Shown: positions 52,806-61,790, counted from the stretch's first letter. The stretch is 64,000 nt of DNA from Mucilaginibacter sp. 14171R-50 (GCF_010093045.1 NZ_CP048115.1:806001-870000), one strand, 5' to 3'. Translations and numbers: made by a program. Notes: generated by a model from the letters alone, not told the origin.

Positions 52806-53693
52806 CTATTTCACAATTTTATAATTCCGGTATTCACTTACACGCCAGCCGGTAAGATCTTCAATTTTTTGCAGCACTTTGCGCCGAAAACTCATTTTTT
52901 TGTCCAGTTCCTTCAGGTCGATATCCAAACTCCAGTTATGGGCTGCCAGGCGCTTTTGCATTACTGCCGGGTGTGTGTCGGTAAAATGCACCAGCCGGTC
53001 GGGATTTTTGTGGCTGTAATCAAATTTAAAGGTTTCGGGCAGGTTTTGCTCCATCCACTCGTCGTCGTGATAGAACCTGTTAAAGTTCCGCAGCTTATTG
53101 GTTAAACCCGATGGTGGCTTTACCCACCCATAATGATAGATATAGGCGTCGATGAGCTTTACGTTTATCTTGCAGTTATCGGCCCATCTAAATCCCTGCG
53201 CATCGCGATACGATCGTATCGCTTTATTGTTCCGCACGATGCGTATCTCGCGGCGGTACCACCTGCGCGAGTGGCCGTAATAGTCATACGAGCCGTAAAA
53301 ATGGAAATATTTAAACAGCAAGCCTTCCACCTTGCTATCAGCAAGGTTGTCTTCCATCTCTTTTTTAATTAGAGGCAGATATTTTTCGTGGACGCATTCA
53401 TCGCCCTGTATATAAAAGGCCCAGTCGCTATCGGGGCTTATAGCATCAAACGCCTTATCCGTTTCGTCGGCAAAAACCTTACCCCCGCTCCTTACGCTTG
53501 TATCCCAAACCGTATGAATGATCTTTATTTTTGGCGAGCCGATATTCGTTATCAGGTTTTCGGTTTCATCCTCGCTATCGCCCAGCGCCACAATAAACTC
53601 ATCGCAAAGCGGCAATATTGATGTTATCGCCTCCACGATGGGATAATCGTTTTTTACAGCATTACGGATAAATGTGAACCCCGAAACCTTCAT
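52806..53693 (-). CDS. Glycosyltransferase family 2-like protein
   Basis: The 295-residue protein opens with a GT-A core, GFTFIRNAVKNDYPIVEAITSILPLCDEFIVALGDSEDETENLI, and has WAFYIQGDECVHEKYLPLI, where GDE is the acidic metal-binding motif. A long basic C-terminal part (FRRKVLQKIEDLTGWRVSEYRNYKIVK) could contact membrane. Proteins of this type are commonly found in LPS-core and surface-glycan loci. It is 105 bp upstream of the MACPF gene on the same strand, but the latter has its own promoter. It ends the surface-glycan island on the right. Confidence 0.87.
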   Translation of the reverse strand: MKVSGFTFIRNAVKNDYPIVEAITSILPLCDEFIVALGDSEDETENLITNIGSPKIKIIHTVWDTSVRSGGKVFADETDKAFDAISPDSDWAFYIQGDECVHEKYLPLIKKEMEDNLADSKVEGLLFKYFHFYGSYDYYGHSRRWYRREIRIVRNNKAIRSYRDAQGFRWADNCKINVKLIDAYIYHYGWVKPPSGLTNKLRNFNRFYHDDEWMEQNLPETFKFDYSHKNPDRLVHFTDTHPAVMQKRLAAHNWSLDIDLKELDKKMSFRRKVLQKIEDLTGWRVSEYRNYKIVK

Positions 53694-53802
53694 TATTTAC
53701 ACTGATATATGGTTTGGCAAATATAATTATCTAACCCAGCCCATTTATATTATTATGCTCTGTTTAATTAACGTGTATTTTTGTTTCTTTATATCTACAG
53801 AT

Positions 53803-54696
53803 ATGGCAGGTACTATGCAGCTTATTCAACCACATTATACCGATTTCCGGTCGGTTGCGCGTGCTTTAACAGTGGTAGAAAACAACCTTGCCGGTGCTGC
53901 CCAACTGTTAAAAAGCCTTCATATTAATAATAGCACGCCCGTTACCGGTATTACAGGCCCGCCGGGGGCGGGCAAAAGCACGCTGGTAAATGCCGTAATT
54001 GATACCCTTGTTCAAAAAGGCAAAAAAATTGCCGTGCTGGCTATCGACCCAACCTCGCCATTTAACTTCGGTTCATTACTGGGCGATAGGATACGTATGG
54101 CTTCGCACTTTAACCATCCTGATGTTTTCATCAGATCGCTGGCTACGCGTGGCTCGTTGGGCGGGTTATCTGCCAAAACCATCGAAATGACGGACGTACT
54201 TAAAGCATCGGGGTTTGACCATATTATTGTAGAGACAGTAGGTGTTGGGCAGTCGGAAGTAGAAGTTGCAGGCCTTGCAGATATCACCTTGGTTATGCTG
54301 GTGCCCGAAGCGGGCGACGAGATACAGAACATTAAATCGGGCCTGATGGAGATTGCCGACGCCTTTGTTATCAACAAGGCCGACAGGGAGGGCGCCGACC
54401 TGTTTATCAATAATCTTAAAAAAGTTATTCAGCAGGGCAAAAACAGTAAGTTGCCTGTTTTTAAAACAGTAGCCTCCAAAAAGGTTGGCATTGAGGCGTT
54501 AACCGACTTTATATTGGCGGGCGTTAAGACAAAAAACGGCCGGCACGAATTGCTGCTAACCCAAAAGGTTTACAATATAATACAGCAAAACCGGATGGCC
54601 GATATCGACAAAAGAAAGCTGCAGCTGGATATTGCCAAAGCTGCACGATCGGGCACATTCAATATTTACCGGTTTGCAGCCGACTACGTAGGGTAA
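53803..54696 (+). CDS. meaB: Methylmalonyl-CoA mutase-associated GTPase MeaB
   Basis: MeaB is a G3E-type GTPase that protects and reactivates methylmalonyl-CoA mutase by gating cobalamin loading. The 297-residue protein has the P-loop TGPPGAGKSTLVNA, LAIDPTSPFNFGSLLGDRIRM, SLATRGSLGGLS, the Walker-B-like ETVGVGQSEVEV and the guanine-specificity motif NKAD. The ATG at 53803 (MAGTMQLIQPHYTDFRSVARAL) is chosen because the preceding 43 codons are AT-rich, hydrophobic and unlike the family, and a -7 box (TATTTTTG, 53776-53783) lies within them. The mutase genes are not in the window. Confidence 0.95.
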   Translation: MAGTMQLIQPHYTDFRSVARALTVVENNLAGAAQLLKSLHINNSTPVTGITGPPGAGKSTLVNAVIDTLVQKGKKIAVLAIDPTSPFNFGSLLGDRIRMASHFNHPDVFIRSLATRGSLGGLSAKTIEMTDVLKASGFDHIIVETVGVGQSEVEVAGLADITLVMLVPEAGDEIQNIKSGLMEIADAFVINKADREGADLFINNLKKVIQQGKNSKLPVFKTVASKKVGIEALTDFILAGVKTKNGRHELLLTQKVYNIIQQNRMADIDKRKLQLDIAKAARSGTFNIYRFAADYVG

Positions 54697-54736
54697 GCAG
54701 GTCAATGGTTAACTACTCACTCAATAAACCATTCTA

Positions 54737-56029
54737 TTATTTAGAATTCATCAACTCCTCAATCTCGCCGGCCTCGATAGGTATATGCGCCATCAGGTCG
54801 CGGTTACCATCCTTGGTTATCAGGATATCATTTTCTAAACGGATGCCCAAGCCTTCTTCGGGTATATAAATTCCCGGCTCGCAGGTTAAGATGTTGCCCA
54901 CTTCAAACGGCTTATAACGGCTGGCGTAGTCATGCACATCCAAGCCCAGGTGGTGCGATGTGCCGTGCATAAAATACTTTTTGTATAAGGGGGCTTTAGG
55001 GTCCTGCTTATCAACCTCGTGCTTTTTTAATAAACCCAGGTCAATCAGTTCGCCTGTCATTATTTTACCCACTTCATCGTGGTAATCGTTCCATACGGTA
55101 CCGGCTACTATCATTTTTGTGGCGGCACGCAACACTCGCAAAACTGCATCATAAACATCGCGCTGGCGTTTGGTGAAGCGGCCGTTCACCGGTATAGATC
55201 GGCTCATATCCGCATTATAGTTTGCGTACTCGGCGGCCCAGTCAAACAATATTACATCCCCATCTTTACAAATCTGGTTGTTATCAACATAGTGCAAAAC
55301 AATAGCGTTTTTGCCAGATGCTATAATAGGGCTATAAGCATGTCCCGTTGCACGTTGCCGTAAAAATTCATGGGTTATTTCGGCCTCTATTTCATATTCC
55401 GTTACCTCCGGCTGTACAAATTTTAGTACGCGTATAAATGCATCTCTGGTAATGTCGCATGCCTTTTGGGTAAGTTCTACTTCAATATCCGATTTTACAA
55501 CACGCAGATCGCGCAGTACAGGGGCCGACCGCTCATAATGATGCAACGGGTATTTTTGCCGCAGGCTTTCCAGAAGCCTTAAGTCGCGGTAAGGCACGGT
55601 GTGCACATACCGATCGTTTTCGTTAGTATTTATATATATATTATCAGCGTAGTTTATTATACTATGCAAAATACTATCATATTCGTGCAGCCAAAATACC
55701 TGTTGTATGCCCGATGCAGCACGCGCTTCCTCTTTGGTGTATTTGTGACCTTCCCAGACAGCAATATGTTCGTTGGTTTGTCTTAAAAAAAGTACTTCTT
55801 TGTAGTGCTGATTAGGACAATCGGGGTATAAAACAAGGATACTTTGCTCCTGATCAATCCCTGTCAGGTAGTAAAAGTCGGGATTCTGCTTAAAAATGAA
55901 TGTTTGATCACCATTTCTCGGATACTCATCATTGGAGTGAAATATAGCGATAGAGTTTGATTTTATTCTTGAAACGAAATTTTTTCTATTAATTGTAAAT
56001 AACCGTTCACTAACAGGTAGATATTTCAT
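54737..56029 (-). CDS. pepP: M24 aminopeptidase P (Xaa-Pro aminopeptidase)
   Basis: This 430-residue enzyme removes N-terminal residues that precede proline. It has an N-terminal creatinase-like domain (about 1-170, including NDEYPRNGDQTFIFKQNPDFYYLTG) and the pita-bread catalytic domain. All dinuclear-metal ligands are visible: Asp in VILFDWAAEYANYNADMSRS (two Asp), His in HGTSHHLGLDVHD, Glu in CEPGIYI and Glu in RLENDILIT. It lacks a signal peptide, so it is cytoplasmic. It is convergent with meaB and divergent from the OmpA gene. Confidence 0.95.
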   Translation of the reverse strand: MKYLPVSERLFTINRKNFVSRIKSNSIAIFHSNDEYPRNGDQTFIFKQNPDFYYLTGIDQEQSILVLYPDCPNQHYKEVLFLRQTNEHIAVWEGHKYTKEEARAASGIQQVFWLHEYDSILHSIINYADNIYINTNENDRYVHTVPYRDLRLLESLRQKYPLHHYERSAPVLRDLRVVKSDIEVELTQKACDITRDAFIRVLKFVQPEVTEYEIEAEITHEFLRQRATGHAYSPIIASGKNAIVLHYVDNNQICKDGDVILFDWAAEYANYNADMSRSIPVNGRFTKRQRDVYDAVLRVLRAATKMIVAGTVWNDYHDEVGKIMTGELIDLGLLKKHEVDKQDPKAPLYKKYFMHGTSHHLGLDVHDYASRYKPFEVGNILTCEPGIYIPEEGLGIRLENDILITKDGNRDLMAHIPIEAGEIEELMNSK

Positions 56030-56114
56030 AAATTATAAAATATTAAATTATACAAAAACAAAATATTTATGTTGTTTGTAGTAGATATAATGATTTTTGG
56101 AACAAGATTTGGTA

Positions 56115-56142
56115 TTTGTTTCAAACATAATTACTAATTTTG
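56115..56142 (+). promoter_or_regulatory. Promoter of the OmpA-family gene
   Basis: TAATTTTG at 56135-56142 is a perfect -7 box. TTTG at 56115-56118 (16-bp spacer) or at 56108-56111 (23-bp spacer) would be the -33 element. The leader to the ATG at 56179 is about 32 nt. A TTG inside the box at 56140 is therefore not the start codon. Confidence 0.65.
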
Positions 56143-56178
56143 AAAAAAATCACAATTAAATCGTTTAATCTTAAAACT

Positions 56179-57549
56179 ATGAATTATTCTACATTAAAGA
56201 AATCAGTAGCATTATCATGCGCTTCTTTGCTGGTTGCTGGAATGGTTAGTGCCCAAACAGACTCGGCCGCTACCACTACCACTACTACCACAGATACAAC
56301 CATGATGTCTTCTACAGCAACTACTGCCAAGGTATTTGGCGGCAGAGGTCAGTACAAAACCTGGAGTATCGGGCTTAACGCTGGTGCAACATCTCAAGTG
56401 CTTGCAACAGGCGGAAGTAACGACTTCAGAGATAAGAAAATCGAATTAGGTTACGGTATATCCGTAAGAGACCAATTAGGCCACAACTTCGGCCTACAAT
56501 TAGATGTACGTGGCGGTAAAGTATCAGGTAACAATAACAGCCTTGCCAATGTTGGTACTTATACCACTAAGTTTTGGCAAGCTACTTTAAGTGGTGTTGT
56601 TAACGTTGCAACTATCGACTTTATCCGTCGTAAAAACTCGGTTAACTTCTTCATTAATGCAGGTGCGGGTTTAGCTATGTATAACCCTACAGGTGTTACT
56701 GCAGCTGGTGTGCCTTTTGATTATAAAAACGGTGCTGCAGGTGGTAACGCTGGTACTGGCAGAAATGTTAGAGAGTTCGTTATTCCAATTGGTGCAGGTG
56801 TTAAATTCCGTTTAAGCGACGTAGTTGCCTTAAACTTCGGTTACACCGAAAACTTTATTGATGGTGGTAACTTTGATGGTGTTACTACAGGTAGCAACAG
56901 AAAAGATCACTATTCATACGGATACGGTGGTTTAGAATTCACTTTGGGTTCAAGCTCAAAACCAAGCTTAGAGTGGGTTAACCCGGTAGCTATGATGTAT
57001 GATGAATTATACGATGCAGCTTTACGTCAGGAAGTTGAAGCTCTTAAAGGCCGTGTAACAAACGTTGAAAATGCGGTTACCGATCTTAAGAAAGATTCTG
57101 ATGGCGACGGTGTATCTGATCAATTCGATAAATGCCCTAACACTCCTGCAGGTAGCGTAGTTGACGGTTCTGGTTGCGTTATCGTATTCCCTACCGCTTC
57201 TGCTGACAGTGCTGCAACCGGTACTGCTTATTCAAATATCCAGTTTGAATTCGACAGCTCTGTGTTAAGGACTTCATCTTACCCAGTATTAGATGCTACT
57301 TCAGCTGATTTACGTTCATCTGGTAAAACTGTTGAGATCGATGGTTACGCTTCATCTGAAGGTACTGCTGCTCACAACATGGCTTTATCTCGCGACCGTG
57401 CAAACTCTGTAAAAACTTACTTAGTTAACTCAGGTGTTTCTGCATCGAAATTGAAAATCAAAGCTTACGGTGAAACTAACCCGATAGCTGACAATTCAAC
57501 TGAAGAAGGACGTGTTGCTAACCGTCGTGTTTCTTTCAAACAAAGATAA
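56179..57549 (+). CDS. OmpA-family outer-membrane protein with thrombospondin type 3 repeat
   Basis: The 456-residue protein has a signal peptide (MNYSTLKKSVALSCASLLVAGMVSAQ), then a Thr/Ser-rich linker with nine Thr within twelve residues. A beta-barrel follows (about 45-280), then a short coiled coil. A TSP3 calcium-binding repeat (DSDGDGVSDQFDKCPNTP) leads to the OmpA C-terminal peptidoglycan-binding domain (IQFEFDSSVLRTSSYPVL to NRRVSFKQR), with NMALSRDRANSVKTYLV as its signature helix. Codons are strongly biased to GGT, GCT, ACT and CGT, unlike neighbouring genes, as expected for a very abundant protein. It is monocistronic with its own promoter and terminator. Confidence 0.93.
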   Translation: MNYSTLKKSVALSCASLLVAGMVSAQTDSAATTTTTTTDTTMMSSTATTAKVFGGRGQYKTWSIGLNAGATSQVLATGGSNDFRDKKIELGYGISVRDQLGHNFGLQLDVRGGKVSGNNNSLANVGTYTTKFWQATLSGVVNVATIDFIRRKNSVNFFINAGAGLAMYNPTGVTAAGVPFDYKNGAAGGNAGTGRNVREFVIPIGAGVKFRLSDVVALNFGYTENFIDGGNFDGVTTGSNRKDHYSYGYGGLEFTLGSSSKPSLEWVNPVAMMYDELYDAALRQEVEALKGRVTNVENAVTDLKKDSDGDGVSDQFDKCPNTPAGSVVDGSGCVIVFPTASADSAATGTAYSNIQFEFDSSVLRTSSYPVLDATSADLRSSGKTVEIDGYASSEGTAAHNMALSRDRANSVKTYLVNSGVSASKLKIKAYGETNPIADNSTEEGRVANRRVSFKQR

Positions 57550-57572
57550 TATCCAACCAAAATATTATTAAG

Positions 57573-57609
57573 AAGCCCTCCGAATAACTCGGAGGGCTTT
57601 CTTTTTTTT
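57573..57609 (+). terminator. Terminator of the OmpA-family gene
   Basis: AAGCCCTCCG (57573-57582) pairs with CGGAGGGCTT (57590-57599), followed by a T-rich run to 57609. The DUF6728 gene begins 15 bp later. Confidence 0.92.
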
Positions 57610-57623
57610 ATTAAATTTGTGTT

Positions 57624-57758
57624 ATGTACTTTTTTAGGAAAAAAGACCCTAACAGGCCCACCAGCTTCAATCTTAAAGTAATGCACGTGATCAATGCTGT
57701 TGCCATTATCATGTTCCTTGCAGGTATTATCTGGAAGCTTATTCAGTGGTTTGTTTAA
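57624..57758 (+). CDS. DUF6728-family single-helix membrane micro-protein
   Basis: This 44-residue open frame reads MYFFRKKDPNRPTSFNLKVM at its start, then a hydrophobic helix (VINAVAIIMFLAGIIWKLIQW) ending FV. Basic residues before the helix predict an N-in orientation. The sequence matches the small DUF6728 proteins found across Bacteroidota, usually about 45-55 residues, with no known function. TAAATTTG at 57612-57619 stops 4 nt before the ATG, so transcription may start at the ATG itself. ridA follows after 21 bp on the same strand and may be cotranscribed, and recG after it. Confidence 0.82.
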   Translation: MYFFRKKDPNRPTSFNLKVMHVINAVAIIMFLAGIIWKLIQWFV

Positions 57759-57779
57759 TGAAGTAATTAATTTAGCGCT

Positions 57780-58160
57780 ATGAAAACTATTATCAATACC
57801 AGTAACGCCCCTGCACCGATAGGCCCATACAGCCAGGCTGTTGCAGCCGGCGGTTTATTATTTGTTTCGGGCCAGGTGCCAATTAACCCAACAAGCGGCG
57901 AGGTTATTACCACAGGCATAACCGATGAAGCAAAAATGGTGATGGAAAACCTTAAGGAAATATTAACTGAAGCAGGCGTAGGTTTTGATAGCATTATAAA
58001 AACAACTATTTTTTTAACCGATATGCAAACCTTTGCTCAGGTAAACGATGTGTACGGTTCCTATTTTTCTACCGATTTTCCCGCCCGCGAAACGGTGCAG
58101 GTTTCCGCACTTCCAAAAGGTGTTAACGTAGAAATATCTGTAATTGCCTTAAAACCCTGA
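57780..58160 (+). CDS. ridA: RidA-family reactive intermediate deaminase
   Basis: RidA hydrolyses reactive enamine/imine intermediates released by PLP enzymes such as threonine dehydratase, protecting other enzymes. The 126 residues form one trimeric chorismate-mutase-like domain with the family motifs NAPAPIGPYSQAV at the start, LLFVSGQVPINPTSGEV, VKTTIFLTDM-type (here IIKTTIFLTDMQTFAQVNDVY) and FPARETVQVSALPKGVNVEISVIAL, with the conserved Arg in PARETV. It sits between the DUF6728 gene and recG, 12 bp before the latter. Confidence 0.97.
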   Translation: MKTIINTSNAPAPIGPYSQAVAAGGLLFVSGQVPINPTSGEVITTGITDEAKMVMENLKEILTEAGVGFDSIIKTTIFLTDMQTFAQVNDVYGSYFSTDFPARETVQVSALPKGVNVEISVIALKP

Positions 58161-58172
58161 GCAATATAAAAA

Positions 58173-60278
58173 TTGAATAATCAGCAGTTTCAAACACCCA
58201 TTGAGTATCTGAAAGGTGTAGGCCTTGCCCGTGCGGAAGTACTTAAAAAGGAATTGCAGATATACAATTTTGAAGACCTGCTAAAGCACTTCCCTTATAA
58301 GTATATAGACCGTACAAGGTTTTATAAAGTAAGGGAAATACAGCCCGACATGCCCTATGTACAGGTGCTGGCCCGTATAAGCCTAAAAGAAATAATTGGC
58401 GAAAAGCGGACAAAACGTTTAGTTGCCCAGGCCAAAGACGATACCGGCACAATAGAACTGGTGTGGTTTCAGGGTATAAGATGGGTGGAAAAGATGCTGG
58501 CAACAGGTAAAGTGTATGTGATTTTTGGCAAGCCGGGCTTTTTTAACAACAAGGCCCAAATGGCACACCCCGAAATGGAGTTATACACACCGGGGGCGCA
58601 GCAAAAAGGTAACCTTAGCCTTCAGCCTGCGTACAATTCTACCGAAAAGCTGAAGCAGTTTGCCCTGGATAGTAAAGGCCTGCAAAAATTAATTGCTGGC
58701 CTGCTGGATCAAACAGCGAAAGATATTCATGAAAATCTGCCTGACTATATCCGCAACCGTTTCAAACTTTCCGGAAGACAGGAAAGCTACCGAAACATTC
58801 ACTTCCCGGCAGATGCTAACCAATTAAAGGAGGCTCAATATCGCTTAAAATTTGAAGAGCTTTTTTTTCTGCAACTGAAGCTTTTGCGTAACAAGCTACT
58901 CCGCACCCAAAAATTTAAAGGAAATATTTTCGGGTCGGTAGGTAACTGCTTTAATGAGTTTTATCACCATAAATTACCTTTTGCCTTAACCAATTCCCAA
59001 AAGCGGGTTTTAAAAGAAATAAGGTTAGATACGCAACGTGGCGTACAAATGAACCGGCTGCTGCAGGGCGATGTGGGTAGCGGTAAAACTGTTGTGGCCT
59101 TAATGAGCATGCTGATAGCTATCGATAACGGCTTTCAGGCCTGCATCATGGCCCCTACCGAGATATTGGCCAATCAGCATTATCAAACAATAAAAGGGCT
59201 GGTAGGCGAGGGCTTTATTGAGGTTGCTTTGCTGACCGGGTCGGTACCCAACAAGCTACGTAAGGGGATTCATGAAAAGTTAGAGAACGGAACCCTGAAT
59301 ATATTGATAGGCACCCATGCCCTTATTGAAGATAAGGTACAATATAAAAATCTTGGCCTGGTGGTAATAGACGAGCAGCATCGCTTTGGTGTAGAGCAAC
59401 GTGCAAAGCTTTGGCGTAAAAATGTAGTACCACCCCATATACTGGTGATGACGGCTACGCCTATCCCCCGAACATTGGCCATGACCATGTACGGCGACCT
59501 GGATATATCGTTGATCGATGAACTGCCGGCTGGACGAAAGCCTATTGAAACGCGGCATCTTTACGAGGCCCAACGCCTGCGTATGTTTGGTTTTATGAAA
59601 CAGGAGATAGCTAAAGGCAGGCAGGTTTACGTTGTTTATCCGCTAATAAAGGAAAGTGAAAAGCTGGATCTGAAAAACCTGATGGACGGCACCGAAGTTA
59701 TGGCGCGCGAGTTCCCGCTGCCTGATTATAGAATAAGCATAGTGCACGGCAAGCTAAAACCGGCCGAAAAAGAATTTGAAATGCAGCGCTTTGTGAAAGG
59801 AGAAACCCAGATAATGGTGGCAACAACCGTAATTGAGGTTGGTGTTAATATCCCCAACGCATCGGTAATGATCATAGAAAATGCCGAACGATTTGGCCTT
59901 TCGCAATTGCACCAGTTGCGCGGGCGCGTGGGCCGCGGCGCCGAGCAGTCTTACTGTATTTTGATGAGTAACGAGAAGCTTAGCAATGATGGCCGCATCA
60001 GGTTAAATACTATGGTAAAAACCAACAACGGCTTCGAAATTGCCGAAATAGATATGCAGTTACGCGGTCCGGGAAATATCGAGGGAACACAGCAGAGCGG
60101 TGTGCTCGATCTGAAAGTGGCCGACCTTACCACTGATCAGGAGATATTACAGCAAGCCCGGAATCTGGTTATTGAAATATTTGAAAAAGACCCCCAACTG
60201 GCCTCGCCCGAAAACCAGATTCTCAACCGGGCCTTCCAGGCAAAAAACGCCGGACTAAGCTGGGATAAAATATCGTAA
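58173..60278 (+). CDS. recG: ATP-dependent DNA helicase RecG
   Basis: RecG remodels stalled replication forks and branch-migrates Holliday junctions. The 701-residue protein has the N-terminal wedge/OB domain (TPIEYLKGVGLARAEVLKKELQ; LVAQAKDDTGTIELVWFQG). The SF2 core has Walker A in LLQGDVGSGKTVVAL, DEQH box in VIDEQHRFGVEQR, TATPIPRTLAMTMYGDLD, VATTVIEVGVNIPNASVMIIENAERFGLSQLHQLRGRVGRG and the RecG-type C-terminus. The start is TTG at 58173: an in-frame TAA lies two codons upstream and the next ATG would remove conserved N-terminal sequence. The gene follows ridA by 12 bp. Confidence 0.97.
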   Translation: MNNQQFQTPIEYLKGVGLARAEVLKKELQIYNFEDLLKHFPYKYIDRTRFYKVREIQPDMPYVQVLARISLKEIIGEKRTKRLVAQAKDDTGTIELVWFQGIRWVEKMLATGKVYVIFGKPGFFNNKAQMAHPEMELYTPGAQQKGNLSLQPAYNSTEKLKQFALDSKGLQKLIAGLLDQTAKDIHENLPDYIRNRFKLSGRQESYRNIHFPADANQLKEAQYRLKFEELFFLQLKLLRNKLLRTQKFKGNIFGSVGNCFNEFYHHKLPFALTNSQKRVLKEIRLDTQRGVQMNRLLQGDVGSGKTVVALMSMLIAIDNGFQACIMAPTEILANQHYQTIKGLVGEGFIEVALLTGSVPNKLRKGIHEKLENGTLNILIGTHALIEDKVQYKNLGLVVIDEQHRFGVEQRAKLWRKNVVPPHILVMTATPIPRTLAMTMYGDLDISLIDELPAGRKPIETRHLYEAQRLRMFGFMKQEIAKGRQVYVVYPLIKESEKLDLKNLMDGTEVMAREFPLPDYRISIVHGKLKPAEKEFEMQRFVKGETQIMVATTVIEVGVNIPNASVMIIENAERFGLSQLHQLRGRVGRGAEQSYCILMSNEKLSNDGRIRLNTMVKTNNGFEIAEIDMQLRGPGNIEGTQQSGVLDLKVADLTTDQEILQQARNLVIEIFEKDPQLASPENQILNRAFQAKNAGLSWDKIS

Positions 60279-60282
60279 GCCA

Positions 60283-60314
60283 TTGATGAAAATGCCTGGC
60301 AAATATTACATTTG
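60283..60314 (+). promoter_or_regulatory. Promoter of the M28 peptidase gene
   Basis: TTG at 60283-60285, a 21-bp spacer and TACATTTG at 60307-60314 fit the Bacteroidota promoter. Transcription would begin about 60319, 12 nt before the ATG at 60331. It begins 5 bp after the recG stop. Confidence 0.7.
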
Positions 60315-60330
60315 CTTAAACGCTTTATCC

Positions 60331-61719
60331 ATGAAAAAATCCCTTCTCCTAACTATCGCAATTTTATCATCGGTAATTTATTCGCGGGGCCAGGATTCGG
60401 TGCAGATACGCAAGTTTTACGACGAGGCTTTGGTAAACGGCCAATGCTACGAAAACCTGCGTTACCTGTGCAAAAATATCGGCCAGCGTTTAAGCGGTTC
60501 GGCAGGCGCCGCGAAATCTGTTGATTGGAGTAAAAAACTGATGGAAAGTTATGGCTTTGACAAGGTTTACCTTCAAGAAGTAATGGTGCCACATTGGGTT
60601 AGGGGCGCAAAAGAACAAGCCTATATCATTGATGGCAAAAACAAGATAGCTGTGCCAATTGCTGCGTTAGGTATGTCAATAGCCACGCCTGCAGCAGGCA
60701 TCACGGCCAATATTATTGAAGTACGAAGCCTGAAAGAACTGGATGAACTGGGCGAAAGCATTATCAAAGGGAAAATTGTTTTCTTTAACGGGCCGTTTGA
60801 CCAGCGCTTTATAGAAACAGGCGCCGGATACGGAGCCGCAGGCATACAACGTTTTGCAGGTCCGTCAGCCGCGGCTAAATACGGTGCAGTGGGGGCTATT
60901 GTGCGTTCGATATCATCAGCTATAGACGATTATCCTCATACAGGTGGAACGGTTTACGTTGATGGCGTTAAGAAAATACCCGCCGCTGCTATATCAACCC
61001 TGGCGGCAAACAAGCTTAGCAATATGCTTAGGCTGCGCAAATGGCCGCTTATTAAATTTTATTTTAAACAAAGCTGCCAAACCCTTCCCGACGTTAAATC
61101 GTACAACGTTATCGGCGAAATAACCGGAAGTCAAAACCCTAATAAATTTATTACCGTAGGCGGCCACCTTGACTCGTGGGACCTGGCCGAGGGAGCGCAT
61201 GATGACGGCACGGGTGTAATGCAGTCGGCCGAGGTGCTAAGGATATTCAAAGCAACCGGTTACCGCCCCAAAAACTCCGTAAGGGCAGTATTTTTTATGA
61301 ATGAGGAAAATGGCCACAAAGGGGGTATCAAATATGCTGAACTTGCCGCTGCCAATAAAGAAGAACATATAGCCGCTATTGAAACAGACGAGGGCGGCTT
61401 TACGCCCCGGGGCTTTAGTTTTCAGGGCGTATCAAATGAATTTTTAAAGGGCATCAATAAAGACTGGAAACCCCTGTTTGAACCCTACGAGGCCGACCGT
61501 TTGGTTGCCGGCGGTGGCGGAACCGATATAGGACCGCTGAAAGAAACCGTACCCTCAATAGTTTTGATCGGTTTTCGTCCCGACTCGCAGCGTTATTTTG
61601 ACATCCACCATTCATCAAACGATGTTTTTGAAAATGTAAACAAACGCGAGCTGGAATTGGGCGCGGCAGCAATTACCACGTTGGTTTACCTGATAGATCA
61701 GCACGGCTTAAGTTTTTAA
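60331..61719 (+). CDS. M28-family zinc metallopeptidase, secreted
   Basis: The 462-residue product has a signal peptide (MKKSLLLTIAILSSVIYSRGQ), then an M28 catalytic fold interrupted by a PA-like insert (about 130-250, GKIVFFNGPFDQRF). Zinc ligands are visible: His and Asp in VGGHLDSWD, bridging Asp in EGAHDDGTG, Glu-Glu in FMNEENGHKGG, Asp in AIETDEGGF and His in DIHHSSND. It probably acts as an exported amino- or carboxypeptidase; homologues are called glutamate carboxypeptidase II-like. The promoter just upstream rules out the earlier in-frame ATG at 60283. Confidence 0.92.
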   Translation: MKKSLLLTIAILSSVIYSRGQDSVQIRKFYDEALVNGQCYENLRYLCKNIGQRLSGSAGAAKSVDWSKKLMESYGFDKVYLQEVMVPHWVRGAKEQAYIIDGKNKIAVPIAALGMSIATPAAGITANIIEVRSLKELDELGESIIKGKIVFFNGPFDQRFIETGAGYGAAGIQRFAGPSAAAKYGAVGAIVRSISSAIDDYPHTGGTVYVDGVKKIPAAAISTLAANKLSNMLRLRKWPLIKFYFKQSCQTLPDVKSYNVIGEITGSQNPNKFITVGGHLDSWDLAEGAHDDGTGVMQSAEVLRIFKATGYRPKNSVRAVFFMNEENGHKGGIKYAELAAANKEEHIAAIETDEGGFTPRGFSFQGVSNEFLKGINKDWKPLFEPYEADRLVAGGGGTDIGPLKETVPSIVLIGFRPDSQRYFDIHHSSNDVFENVNKRELELGAAAITTLVYLIDQHGLSF

Positions 61720-61790
61720 CAATCAGGTGTAGATAGTATTTTGAGCCAGCCCTTTACTATTGTAAATTGCGGCCCCAAACATCACCATAA

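Noticed and set aside
53674..53802. N-terminal extension of MeaB by 43 codons from 53674
   Set aside because: The extension overlaps the start of the divergent GT gene, contains a -7 box and is unlike MeaB; ATG 53803 fits the family.
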